From NCBI GenBank assembly GCA_037179385.1, contig CM074179.1, positions 38,243,224 through 38,307,223 on the forward strand: a DNA stretch of 64,000 bases, in the 5' to 3' direction. A model generated the notes under the pieces. It made no database searches, was not told the origin of the DNA, and saw nothing but the letters and a program-made list of their open reading frames with translations. This document shows, piece after piece, positions 48,067 to 59,916 of this stretch (positions are counted from its first letter, which is position 1; each line of letters opens with the position of its first letter). The stretch comes from Holothuria scabra (taxonomy: Eukaryota; Echinodermata; Holothuroidea; Aspidochirotida; Holothuriidae). Both the position numbers and the translations under genes were made by a program.

Positions 48067-48463
48067 CACGGACTTCCTATATACATAGACAGAACATTTA
48101 ACGCGTATGTCCTATCCGTAGATTGTCACCACCGACAAGGACAAAAAAGTCGCACCAAGATGGCCGCCGTGAAGCTATAATTTGTATGATTTGACGACAA
48201 CTCTGTAATATTTTAAACAGAAATTTAACTTGAATGAGAAACAATATCATATTCATGCAGTACATGTAATGATATTGGCCTACCTTGCATTATTCCGAAA
48301 ATATTTCAAATTTCTTGCAAAATCTGTTGATTCTAACTACTTTAGCAAGTCCAAACTTTCACACACAAAACCATAGCGGACAGCCATCTCGCTACGCCTA
48401 TACTCACACGTACCGTGACAATCTAGCGTGCAGTATACTTTGTCTATGTATAGGAAGTCCGTG
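48067..48463. mobile_element. 397-bp MITE with CACGGACTTCC termini, copy 1
   Basis: Starts CACGGACTTCCTATATACAT and ends with the inverted GTATAGGAAGTCCGTG; imperfect inverted similarity continues for about 100 bp (for example CGTAGATTGTCAC with GTGACAATCTAGCG). Flanks are GTACTAAC (48059-48066) and GCACTAAC (48464-48471), an 8-bp duplication with one mismatch. No open frame. The 8-bp duplication suggests a hAT- or P-type mobiliser. Confidence 0.88.
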
Positions 48464-48596
48464 GCACTAACCCACACTGGGTGTCATGAAACACTGTTTC
48501 CACCTATCCGAAAAGCTCTATACAAGTATGAGACATTTTGGCAATTTTATACAGATTCAAGAAATATCTGAGATGCTTCAAGTTATAATGGGAAAC

Positions 48597-48992
48597 CACG
48601 GACTTATATACATGGACAGAGCATGTAACACGTACCGGTACGTCCTATCCGTAGATGGTCGCTACCGTCTGGGACAAAAAAGGCGCACCAAGATGGCAGC
48701 CGTGAAGTTATATATCGTCTGATATGACGACGACTCTGTAATATTTTAAACAAAAGTTAAACTTGAATGGGGAGGAATATCATATTCCTGCAATACGTGA
48801 AGTGATTTTGACCCTAGCTTGCTATATTTAGAAAATATTTCAACTTCCTCGCAAAATATGGCGATATACTTGAGCAAGTCCAAGCTTCCACACAAAACCA
48901 TAGCAGACGGCCATCTTGGTGCGCTTTTTTTCACATGTACGGTAGCGACAATGTACAGTGCAGTATGCTCTGTCCATGTATAGGAAGTCCGT
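48597..48992. mobile_element. MITE with CACGGACTTCC termini, copy 2
   Basis: A second copy in the same orientation, starting 133 bp after copy 1 ends. It shares CCTATCCGTAGAT, GCACCAAGATGGC, CTCTGTAATATTTTAAACA and GCAAGTCCAAGCTTCC-type blocks. The left end lacks four bases of the terminus (CACGGACTTATATACAT); the right end is TATAGGAAGTCCGT. No clean target duplication was seen. Confidence 0.85.
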
Positions 48993-49321
48993 ATGAAGAA
49001 CGTACTTTGACATATTCGACAGTTACTAGATCTGAAAACCGGTGAACTGTGGGAAATGATCACCGGATGTCATGAAATTTATTCTCACTTTGTAAAATTA
49101 ATCCTGAAACGTGGAATTACTGTATGCACAAGCATTCGATTCGCGCGAACTGAAGTTAGGCTTAAAGTTATACTAGGCCACAGTGTGCCCAGTGTTAAAG
49201 GTAGGCTGCGTATGAAACTTGTAAGTGGAACATTAACACAATAACATTTAATATTTGTTAGGAACTGACAATAAACACACCGAACAGTGTGACTGGCAAA
49301 GTCTTTCTTGAGACTTTCTTT

Positions 49322-49349
49322 TCGAGCGCAGGAAATTTCCTGCGCTCGA
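49322..49349. repeat. Perfect 28-bp palindrome
   Basis: TCGAGCGCAGGAAA is followed with no spacer by its exact reverse complement. Pairing stops abruptly at both sides. It lies inside the foldback element, between MITE copy 2 and the hAT-like insertion. Confidence 0.95.
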
Positions 49350-49430
49350 CCTTCTCTTTTAATATTTGTAGACTTTTTCATTGGCGTTTGTCTTTTTCTT
49401 TCGACGGTCGTCTTTTTTTCCTTTTGACTT

Positions 49431-51135
49431 CAGAGGCGTACACAGGATTTCTTTGAGGGGGGGGGGGGGGGGCATGCAGTATGAGTGATCGCTGGCCAAG
49501 AAGACGGGAACATTTTTTGGCGTTTTCAAGGAGCTTAGATGCAAAATGGTGCAAGGTTTTCGACTTTGACAGGAACAGTGTTAAAAGTTGAATTGTGGTG
49601 GTTCATGAGGATAAAACTGAAACATTTGTGTCTTTACATGCAATCTTACGCTATCTTTCAAAGTAAAACTTGTCATTAAGTTTGCATACTTCTAGGAGTC
49701 AAAAAAAAAAAAAAAGAGCATCGATCGGTACAGGCGAACGAGAGCATTTTAGTTTGAGTCTTTTTCTTGGCCACAAAACTTTATTCTGCCATAAATATTA
49801 TCTAAGTGGGGCGCCACCATTGTTGGCGCGGAGCTTAGAGAAATTTCGAAAAGTCAGACCACTCAAATGGCCGGAAATAACATTTACCAGACTTATATGA
49901 AGAATCTAACAAGTCGCTAATGATCTTCTTTTGTCGACTGCAATAAAATTCTCACTTCAAAATATGTTCGCAAATTGGAAAGTGATCAGAGAGTTATTAA
50001 AGGCCCAATTCTCTCACCCCAAACAGTACCGATTCTCCCAAGCTTCTTACTTAAGCCCCTCCCCCAATTGTCTGAAATTCATACTCATCCAGATACAACC
50101 TCAGTTTATTGCTTCAAGGTGAGTAAAGAAAAACTCAATTTATATAATCAAAACACTCTTAGTACCGTTCATGATGTGTAATATAAACTTTGGTACTCTG
50201 CATTCTTTGAATTAGCTGTCAATCAAACAGCTGAGCCAATTGAGAATTTCGGTACCCCCGTTCCAAAATTGTAGTTTGAGGTGAGAGGTTTGGCCCTTTA
50301 AGAGCTACTTTGACCCCAAAAATGTAATTTTGCCGGGAGAACTATCTAAGTGGAGCGCCACCATTAGGAAATAATCGCGACCTCTCAGATGGCCGAAAAT
50401 TGCGTTTTTATTCTTGTTAAGAGAATCCAAACATGCAGTCTTTATGTTTAGCTTTTGTTTGCAATAAGAATAAAATCAGGAACATGCTAAGTGATCAGAA
50501 AATTACCAGGTAAAATGTACTACCGCTATTATACTAAATTGTCTTTATTCTTTCCGGGGAAACTATACAACGGAATTGAAAATATGCTAATGCTTCTCTA
50601 TTGTGACTCTCACTTGGTTAAATTAAAGATCCGTGGAATTGATGAAATTGTCTGTGACTGCTCGACCCCCCATCTGTTAATGATTTTACTCTTAACATCT
50701 CTTGCGTGATAAATGGCAAACTATTTCTCATCGCACCTGAACACCCCCTCCCCTGTCCCCGTCTCGTACGCGTCTATGCAGGTCGGGAAAGGGATGGGCC
50801 GCTCCATTTTGAAAATTCTTAAAAAAGGTATGTGTCTTTAGAGCTAATCTGTGCCACCAGCGGGATTTTTAAGTAAAATTTGGATTTTGACAAAATTTGC
50901 CTACTTTTAGGAATTAAAAAAAAAGAAAGAAATTGCATCACTGAGGGGCCTTGCAGAGAAAATCCTTCCCCTTTGAAACTTTTGAAAAATTGGGTGTTCC
51001 TATATGCAATCTGGTGCCACACATGTTATCTTTTAAAGTAAAATCTGAGTTACTAAATTATGGGTACGTATTTTTGAGACCTTGCCACCCGTGACGCGGG
51101 GGGCATGGCCCAATGCCCCCCTTCGTATGCCACTG
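49431..51135 (-). mobile_element. hAT-like non-autonomous element, copy B, inside the foldback arm
   Basis: Starts CAGAGGCGTACACAGGATTT and ends, inverted, CAGTGGCATACGAAGG. Flanks are TTTGACTT (49423-49430) and TTTGACTA (51136-51143), an 8-bp duplication with one mismatch. On both sides of it lies the foldback arm repeat, so it interrupted a once continuous arm. It aligns with the reverse complement of 18244-19253 and is longer by an internal segment (about 50000-50800). No transposase frame. Confidence 0.82.
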
Positions 51136-51725
51136 TTTGACTATGTCTTTTTCTTTTGACTTTGGTCTTTGACTCTCATCTTTAGCTTTTAGCGTGTGTC
51201 TCTCCTGTTTTGCTGTGTTGTCTTTTTTGCCTGTTTGTCTTTGCCTTTGAGCGTTTGTCCTTTCCTTTCGGCGTTGTCTTCTCCTTTTGGCGTTTGCTGT
51301 TTTCCACTATCACGTTAGTCTTTTCTTTTGGGTTTTAACTTTTCCTTTTGCATTTGTCCTTTCCTTTCGACGTTGTCTTTTCCTTTTAGCGTTCGCTTTC
51401 ACGCTTTGCTCTGTTGTATCTTTTGCCTGTTTGTCTTTTCCTTCTGGCGTTTGACCTTTCCTTCCGGCGTTGTCCTTTCCTTTCGGCGTTGTCTTCTCCT
51501 TTTGGCGCTTGTTGTTTTCAACTTTTACGTTAGTCTTTTCCTTTTGGGTTTTAACTTTTCCTTTTGGTCTGTCTTTTACTTTCGGGGTTTGTTTTCTCCT
51601 TTTGACGTTTGCCTTTTTCTTTAGACGTTTGAATGTTCCTTCCGGCGTTGTTTTTTCCTTTTGGCGTTTGTCTTTTCTGTTTTGCGGTGTTGTCCTTTTT
51701 GCCCTGATGGCCGCCCATACTAATC

Positions 51726-51891
51726 GTGATCCTGCAACGAATAAGTTATATAAATGGGCACAAATATCTTGTAACCGATTAAAGGGGAATTCATCCGCAT
51801 AAGGCACATTTTCTGAGCCTATGAACGTCACCACTGCTATTAGACTAAGAAAAACTTAGGTAAATCGGGGTAACGTTTTTTTCTTTTCCTT

Positions 51892-51928
<37 letters not shown>

Positions 51929-54900
51929 TGGTATTTGAGGTATGTAGCCCAACCTTCTAATGTTTCTAGAACCGTTTCTTCTTTTCTTAGGTTTTTGTTT
52001 TTTGCAGGATTAGTTTACATGAGATGTCTATATGTCCATTACAGATTTCGTCCCCTTGAAGGAAAGACAAAATTGCCTTCGCCTGCTTTAGGGATTATAT
52101 CTCCAGATGTCACATTTTTGCGGTTAACTCACTTGCAGTGGACAAAAAGTGGCTCGAAGCATAATGACGTAATTTTCGGAGTTATAGAGAATTATTCGCT
52201 AAAACTGAACTTCATGGATAAGTTGACATTAAAACGAATTTTAAACCAGAAAAATCGGTCCAGGTTTGGTGGAATTATAGAAAATTTTTAGCACCAAAAC
52301 TGTAACAGAACAATGGTCAGTTCTTGTCTTTCGTGCAGGGTAAATATTTGCGCCGACTAAGCAAACAACTCTTGTGGTTAAATGACGTCAAAAAATCGGC
52401 CAGTTCGTTCCCTGATCGGCCAGTTCATTCCGCCGTTCTTCAAGCGGACAGATTTTCTCACATCTACACAATTTGAGGGCCTTTAACAATCGTGGAAGAG
52501 GACTATCCCCACCAAAGGCCTTCCCTGTTTTTATCAATGTTTATCACGTTTTAGTGGCATTTAACAAGTCATGCTACAGGATTTCGTTTGAAAACATTGT
52601 TCTGTGGGTCTAAGTGAAAATAACAACACAGATGTTTTAGCTCAAAACTATAAATTTTATCAACTCGATGAAAAATACTTTCGAACGTTGATTAAAAGTA
52701 GCACGTCCTATACCTTTGCTGTGCAAAGATAGGCCATTAACACGTACAAATGTAAATGAGTGTCACGATTTATTATGTACAGTGTAATTTATTACAAATG
52801 TCCTTTATTTTGCATGGAAATGTAAAAAAAAACTTTCGTAGAGTATTTTCCCGTCGAAGCCAAACTGAGATGTTTAAAGCAAAAGTTTTGTCACGGGTCA
52901 GTGAACAGAAGAAAATGTAATGTTCAAGTACTGTATACATAAACTTTCTCTTTACTGAAACATTTGCACTAACAGTTTGTTTAGAAATTGACATTATGTA
53001 GTGAAGGTTCCTAACTCATTGTTTTATATGGGTTTTGTGGTGGTACACCGTGTAGGCGACACTTAACTGGTGAACTCTGGGGGACTAAGAACCAAAGGGT
53101 CTGCAATACACGATAACTACTTTTAGGCAGAAGTCAATAAGGATAAACCACGTTAATTGTCATGCCCGGCTGGAAAATCCATTAAGATCAATATCTCTTA
53201 ACCATTGTGTTTTTAATATTGACCATTGTGTTTTTAATTTTGACCTTTGTGTTTTTAATTTTAGCATGAATCATGTTTAATAAGGAATATCTTGCCCAAG
53301 TCTTTATACTCAAAATTGACTCGTACAAACGAGAACTGTATGGATCATCTTAATCCGATACTACATTAGTTGCAGTATAGGTATCAACATTTAAAAATAT
53401 GCCTTACGCCATAAAGCTGCTCATTGGAAGAAATTAAACGGAAAGTTTCAAGTTATGTTAATGCTTCACCGTCTGACCGAAGGAGATTACCCTTGATAAG
53501 CAACTAGTTCGGCCGAGAGAATTTTTGCCTTTTTTATCCGTTCTCTGTTATTTGACATCAATACGCTGTCAACATCATTCAAGTTTTGTAGACCTATAAC
53601 AGTTGACTGAAAATCCTTTAGCATATGCAAAAAAATTACTGGCGTTTCATATTGGAAGCGAGAAGTCGATATTGCATGAACTAACTAATTCATTGATAGC
53701 CTTAGAGAAATGCCAAGAAAGCCAGATGGAAGGCGGTAAGGTGTGTTATTGTGTTAATATGTCTGCGCAAACCCCGCTTCCTGAGCAGAAAAAATCTTTT
53801 CGAAAACATGTTAACATGCAAAATTAAAAGTTATTTAGAGTCCGCTTTTGTTAAATCCTTTCGTTGTGAATGACTGTGGAAACCCGCGAAACCTAAAAAT
53901 GGCCTTTGACTAAAAGAACACGGAAATATATCTTTCCTTTCTGCCCTGTGTTAACTTTTAAGGAGAATTTCTAAACGACGTTCACGAGACAAAGCTTTCA
54001 TTTTTTTATTTTCTGAGAATCTGTAAATCAGTTCTTTTATTTTCATGCAAATGTTAATGATTACGGTGATATAGTTCAATATTTTACAGAGTGACTTCTT
54101 CAAATCACAGTAACGGTGAATGAGTCTTGCTAAAAGTACCCCTTTCAGACAATTAAATGTCGCGAGCACTTATGATCAGATGCACAAAAAGTGAAACAAT
54201 AAGATACATAAGAGTATATTATCCCTATGCCTTTTGAGATATGCATACACGTTATTTCAATGGCCCCTCATGCATTCGCGTTAACGGTTACGTGTACGAA
54301 AGTTGGTATACATTGATGTAATTACATGTATTAGGTACGGTACGTAAGGATTTACCATTACGTTACGTATATATAGAGAAAAATGACTCCTTTACAGAGA
54401 AACTTCTCACGAGAAATTATTGACCGGAAGAGATCAGCGCAGCCACTAACGGCATTGATTATAAACAAAGAATGAATCATGTCTCTGTTTCTAAGAGCAA
54501 AACAGCGCCACCACTCGTTTTCAAAACAAAGTACACTCCACACATCCAGACAAGGCAGCTAAAGCAAGCTTTAATAAAGCACTGGAATTTAATAACAGGT
54601 GACCCGTAACTGTCCCGTCTGTTTCCCGACCGTCCTATTATAGCCTATAAAAGGGAACCAAATCTTAAAGATTTCCTTTGTAAAATCAAGGTTAACCCCA
54701 GACCAGGAGTCGAACGAAACAGATGAAAGCTATGACGATATTTTACTTGATGCGCTTATAGCTGCATTATAATACTTATGACAAACCCGGCCCATGCGTA
54801 CAAAGCTTAACGGCTACTACTGATGACGTTCTGCCAATAGAGCGAAGAACGGAAACCGGTCTAGTTGGTTTATACAAAACCACCTAAATGTCAATACGAA

Positions 54901-55105
54901 AACAACCCACATTCCTCCAAAAGAGTGGAATTATTAAAGCTTTTGCTTATGATCATATTAACATGATCGGGTATTTTCCCTAAAAAATACGACAGTTTAC
55001 CGACTCGATAACGTCAAAAAGTGAACCGCCTACCCCCACCCTTTTCTCTTTTTTGATATAACTCAATATGCTACTGTACATATGCAAATGAGCATTTATT
55101 TAGTT
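51726..55105. other. Mostly non-coding stretch
   Basis: A T-run lies at 51894-51923. A short tandem repeat of three 21- to 22-bp units (CCATTGTGTTTTTAATNTTGA type) is at 53203-53265. A doubled TCGGCCAGTTC(A/G)TTCC word is at 52396-52431. One exon candidate is listed separately at 53603. Confidence 0.4.
53603..53735 (+). CDS. Unassigned internal exon candidate
   Basis: A 133-bp open segment sits between an acceptor (pyrimidine-moderate tract ending ACAG at 53602) and a strong donor (GGCG followed by GTAAGG at 53736). It reads LTENPLAYAKKLLAFHIG and then an amphipathic helix-like stretch to MEGG, ending in phase 1. I recognise no family. Its plus strand matches the Ig gene at 59385, but nothing ties them together. 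Confidence 0.25.
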
Positions 55106-55111
55106 ATTTTT

Positions 55112-56224
55112 GGTTCCTTGCGGTAGCAAAGGAACCTATGTAGTCAGGTTGGCGTGCGTGTGTGTGTGTGTGTGTACGTGTGTGACACTTGCTTCGGTAC
55201 GCTCTAACTTAACAAGGGAAGGTTGGATGGAATTTGGATTTGTTACATAGATTCGTCATAAGGAGAAGGTGTGCCCTATTGTTTTTGGTGGAGGCCAAAG
55301 GTCATTTGGGGTCACCAGAGGTCAAAAACTAAAAACCTTCTCAATACTATATTTCAAGGTAGGAAACTTGGATAGATGTCATACTTTGTGTGTAGATGTC
55401 TTATGGTGTAAGAATGAAATCTGATATGTTTGGTGAAGGTCAAGGGTCATCTGAGGTCACCAAGGTCAAACACTGGAAATATTATTTAGAAAATCTTGTA
55501 AGCTAGATAAAGATAGGTTCAATAGATTTTTATGTCACCTGGTTTTGAATGTTTATACACCCAAACACCGTAGGAATTTGGCCTTCACGTTCGTTCAGTA
55601 ATGATTCCTTCGGGTTGTACACCGATTTTGGATCATTCAAAGTTGTAAGAGGGCAATAACTGAAATCTGTAGATTTCAATGAGCACAGGTCACTTTGCAT
55701 TAAACTGGTCTCTCTGCCAGTGGAAGCAATGCATGGATTATACAGTATGTCTCTTTAATACTGCTGTGCCCTGTGGGGTAACCTAATCCTCATTCTATTA
55801 TCACACCCCATTAATCACTTGCTTTCTGCTTAACTGCTGAATAAACCCTGTTTTCTGTGTAGAGATAGCAAACAGGGCAAATGGTAGATTGTTTTAAAGT
55901 AATAGCAAGTTTTATTTGAGAGCAGGTAAAAATAACGTATGAGAGAAGTACAAGGGGTGTTTTTCTCTCTCTGACCACATTGGGTATTAATAGTTCATTG
56001 GTGATAATATCAAGTTTGATTACAAGCATAAATACACATGGAAATGAGGAAATGTTTTAGAAGGATCGCCAAGCATTATACAAGTTGAATGTAAGCAAGG
56101 CCACAAAAATTAATTAGTACTAAAATATTCCTTGTGAAAATGTTACAAACATTGAGTATGAGTTTTTGCTTAGCTCTGTTTCGTGGACTGGCAGTACAGT
56201 TCTTATAATATCCAGCAAGGAACC
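55112..56224. mobile_element. Possible element with GGTTCCTTGC inverted termini
   Basis: GGTTCCTTGC at 55112 is perfectly inverted as GCAAGGAACC at 56215-56224. A second inverted copy, GCAAAGGAACC at 55126, makes the left end a hairpin. A TG microsatellite lies at 55158-55176, and phrases such as AAAGGTCATTTGGGGTCACC and AAGGGTCATCTGAGGTCACC recur at 55299 and 55443. No transposase frame and no clear target duplication. Confidence 0.4.
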
Positions 56225-56229
56225 ACAGT

Positions 56230-59200
56230 GCCCATTGCGCTCTTGTTATTTGATTTGATTCTTTGATTGCTCCTTTTTATTTAACACATGTTTTGGATAC
56301 AGGACCACCTTCCCAGACATTGCTGCAATCTAACGGCTACACTTCTGTTTATACCGCAGTATTCTTTGAGAACTTATACAAATGTTTTGCATATTTGGGC
56401 GGAGTTTACAAATTTAACCTAAACCTACATTTTTCATGATTTAGGTAAATGAAAGTAAAAACATATCCTAGGCAGTTATCAAAACTTAGGTTGTAATATG
56501 CGGTAATGTTTAAAATGTAAACCCCATAACACTGTGATTATACAAAACGGTAACTTTTAATGGATTATTTTTCCGTTCACTATTATGAAAAAAGCTGAAC
56601 TTACATTCTTGAGCCAACTAAACCCAAAACTCTTGGAAAATTCTTCATGGAGTCCTTACATGTTCTGCTGGTGATTGAAGTCACAATGTGGAATGTTGAC
56701 TGTAAGTCCTACATATAGACCGGCAGCCCAGTGCCGTAGGGTTGATGAACTAGGTACCAATAACGAAGTATATCAGCATGAAGCGAGTCAACTGGAATGT
56801 TCAGATATGTGAGTCTGCCGTGCACCATCAGTTGCTAGTGGGTCTTGCGGCAATTTTTCAAAATGGCGGACATGTTTTAGTAGGCATCATTATGTTTGAT
56901 AATAAAACGTTGACAGAATCTCCTATCAAAACGTGTAAGGTGTCATATAAAAAGAACAACTAAATTTCCTATCAAATGGTATCATATATGATGGGAATTG
57001 TACTGAATCAAATTACATTTTGGGACACAAACTGTAAATTTTAGCCAATTTTTCCGAAATTTAAATTACATTAATTTACATATTTCTTCATATTTTTTTA
57101 CAAATCTCAAGATAATATATTAAAACTTTCCTAAAAATGTTTCCTATACATGGGTACTAATATGCCAAAATAATAGGGTAATTGCTTTTTAAAAACGAGA
57201 GTTACAGTCTTTTAAAATTAACAATTTGAAATTTCAGGAAATAGAATTTTGTACCTAAAATAGTATTTCGCCCTGGTCTCATTTCGCATCAGCTCAAATA
57301 CTACTGCTGATTAGGCCCAAATACAACCAATATTGTACACCTGGGGTTTTAAACATAAAATTCAGGACAGATACATGCTTGTGTTGATTTTCAGACATCT
57401 AGTATCAAATCAAGATGGCCGCCATCGGTCAATGCACTTTTGGCCTATTTTTCTTGAATTCAAACATTTAATGGTCATTTTCGCTTTAAACAACTGCAAT
57501 ATTTGGTCAAATGGTACAAGAAGACAAACCCAGGACAAGCGCACCATTTTTATATGCATAGCTTACAAACCAAGATGGCGGCTAGGGGTCAATGTACTAT
57601 TTTGTCCTTAGCTAAAATGTTCCCAATAGAGACCCTTGATTTGAGATTTTTGCCTAAAAGGCAATAAAGTTGTGGAAACTTCTAAAATGTCGTCGGAGGA
57701 CCTCAGTCCGAATGCCTTATTGAAGAACACTACGTACTGCACAACAACCACCATCACTGTCTGTGCAACCTCAATTTGAGATTTGACTATAGGAAGTGTA
57801 GATGTTTCAATAACCCCACTTTCGTAATTTCCTAACAGAAAGCCAAGAATATATTTTTTTTTGCAATACAAGGTCTATATTTTCAAATATATGCTGGAAA
57901 ATAGGCAAACATTTCGGCTCTCTTCACTCGCAGCAAATTACGATACTACCCAGGATTAAATTCCATTCGGGTCTATTTTCAAAACCACAGGCTACTCTAA
58001 TGGTCTTGTATTATTTTAAATGGTTAATAAATGGTGCCAACTAGTCTTGAACTTGCAAATGGCAATCTCAACTGGTTTTCCAGCTTGTTTTAAACAGTAA
58101 TAAGTGACTTGGAATAGGAAATGTCCAGAAATACAGTCTAAACCATTTGGAACCTGTATGGTTTCAAATGGTTTCTGTCAAATGGAATTTAACCTTGGAT
58201 AATGTAGCAGTGTTCAGTTTCCAAGAAATAAACATCTCTACGTACCACAGCATATCCACAACGCCGTGTTTTCGGACAAAAAAATGTGCCAGTGGAAAAA
58301 AGATCTAACAATTCGACAAAGAGGAGAATGAACTGAAAAGGAAAGGGTAATTTCCAAAACTTAACCGTTTATGTATCTAAGAGCAACAATACCTACCTCC
58401 TATTTAGACTCTGTCGTCTTTAAAGACATCTGCACAAAAATGTTTTCTAATGGAACGACTATATGAATGAAGCGTTATTATTGATAAGAGCGGAACCTTG
58501 CTTACGTTTAAAAGCTATAACACCCCTCAAGCGGCCGGAAATGACTTTATTCAGCTTCCAACGAGTATCAATAACAGCACTTTGCACAGTGATATGTTTT
58601 ACTTTCATTCTTTGCACTTGAAGTTAAACTGATTTTTTTCTCTCATGGATTTACAGAAAGCTGCTTTACACGTACTTGCAGTTGCTAAAATCAAGGAGGA
58701 TAAGGTCAAGAAAGCCCAGTTTTATATTTCCCTTGTTGCCTACCTGCATGAGACTCCTGACAGTGACGTTCTCTTTTCATTTTTTTTTTTTTTTTTCGCT
58801 TGGTCCTTTTCCTTGAGACAAATATAGCATGAAAAAAAAATAAAACAAAATATAAAAGAAATAAAAATAAAAAATTGACCCTGGTAATTCTCAAGTATGG
58901 TATTTTCGCTTTGTGCGAATATTCTTCATGGGTGTTGCTGAATCTTTTGTTACAAAATTTGGGCGATAAAACTAACGTCAAAATTAGACAAGCGGAGAAT
59001 GTTACATTGTTGAAGTCTAAGAGACGATAGAAAATATAATGGAAGACTTATTACTTGAAGTAAAGAATGATTTGTCCTAGGTTCTGTTAGTTACAGGGTT
59101 CAACTTTGTGCCAGGTATCGTTATCCCATAAAACTATGATGGCTATTTTGGTTTAGTACATGAAAGCGGAGACAAGGAAGTGGACGAAATGTACCGCCTT

Positions 59201-59370
59201 AAAAATGATTTGAAAAAAGGTTAAGTTGACCAGTAAATAGAGTTTCACTTTCCCATAAACATACTGGGGCTTTGAACATAATAATAGTGTCACTATCAAG
59301 TCAGCTCATTTCAACCTTAAACTATTTTAGTTACAAAATTGGTCTTTATTTTCTGATATTTTTTTCTTCA
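56230..59370. other. Mostly non-coding stretch
   Basis: At 57400-57440 and 57560-57590 there are two related phrases, AAATCAAGATGGCCGCC... and AAACCAAGATGGCGGC..., each followed by GGTCAATG, suggesting an old duplication. At 58525-58570 GCGGCCGGAAATGACTTT resembles the hAT-like core. A 58657-58770 segment behind an acceptor-like TTTACAG is coding-like (KAALHVLAVAKIKEDK...) but runs into a T-run without a convincing donor. Confidence 0.35.
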
Positions 59371-59384
59371 GAGAAGAAACAAAT

Positions 59385-59439
59385 ATGAAACCGTCGCCCG
59401 TAGTGTACCTAATTTCTGCTGTTGCCATCTGGAATGTAG
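59385..59439 (+). CDS. Ig-domain gene, exon 1: signal peptide
   Basis: ATG at 59385 encodes MKPSPVVYLISAVAIWNV, a short positively charged start followed by a hydrophobic core, as in secretory signal peptides. The exon ends at 59439 with GTAG followed by GTAGGT, a good donor, in phase 1. The single left-over G joins the TT at the start of exon 2 to make a valine codon, so the two exons match in phase. The transcript leader probably extends upstream; a CTTCAG acceptor-like site at 59371 could mean the leader itself is spliced. Confidence 0.72.
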
Positions 59440-59916
59440 GTAGGTAACGGAACTTGGAGTAATCAAATCAATACTAACCTCCGGCATCACATTTGATGTG
59501 ATTATATCTTCCATCTTATGAAGGAAATGAAATAATGAGGTACGTTACCTAAGCACATGATTCCCCACAACATTCCGACAACATTTAATCAACGCTATCT
59601 CAATTACTAGCCATCTAAAGCGATGCATGACCGCACCTTTTTCAAGATTCCAGTAATTTTATACACTGTAAATTAAGTAGGACGTTACCACGTGTTTACA
59701 TGTTCTCATACAAAAAAAGTGTATGGAAACGTTTATTCTGATTCTGCACTTGTGTGTGTCTGAAATTCGATCATTGGGCAACAAAACAATTAGGGTGAAA
59801 ATTCCGTTGTGTCGAGACCGTTGTGTCCCCATACACTTTTTCAAAAGGAATGCGTAACACTTTGGCAACATCCCTTTACACTATCAATCTGTACGGTCTC
59901 TTAATACTTACGGTAT

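Larger units (their letters stand above)
47539..51719. mobile_element. Foldback element with minisatellite arms, 6-bp target duplication
   Basis: The left end, TATGGGCGGCCATCAGGGC, is matched in exact reverse complement at the right end. Immediately outside both ends is CTAATC (47533-47538 and 51720-51725), a perfect 6-bp direct duplication. Each arm is several hundred bp of diverged tandem repeats of about 15-20 bp built on AAAAGACAAACGCC(A/G)AAAGG (left 47560-48055; right, inverted, 49383-49430 and 51144-51690). The arm frames translate into lysine-rich repetitive peptides, which are artefacts of the repeat. Three other elements are nested inside. The superfamily is unknown: Drosophila FB elements have similar architecture but a 9-bp duplication. 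Confidence 0.85.

Noticed and set aside
51935..52291. 118-codon frame after a poly-T tract
   Set aside because: An acceptor-like TTTTTTGCAG lies in it, but no family motif or donor was convincing; it could be chance in a low-stop region.
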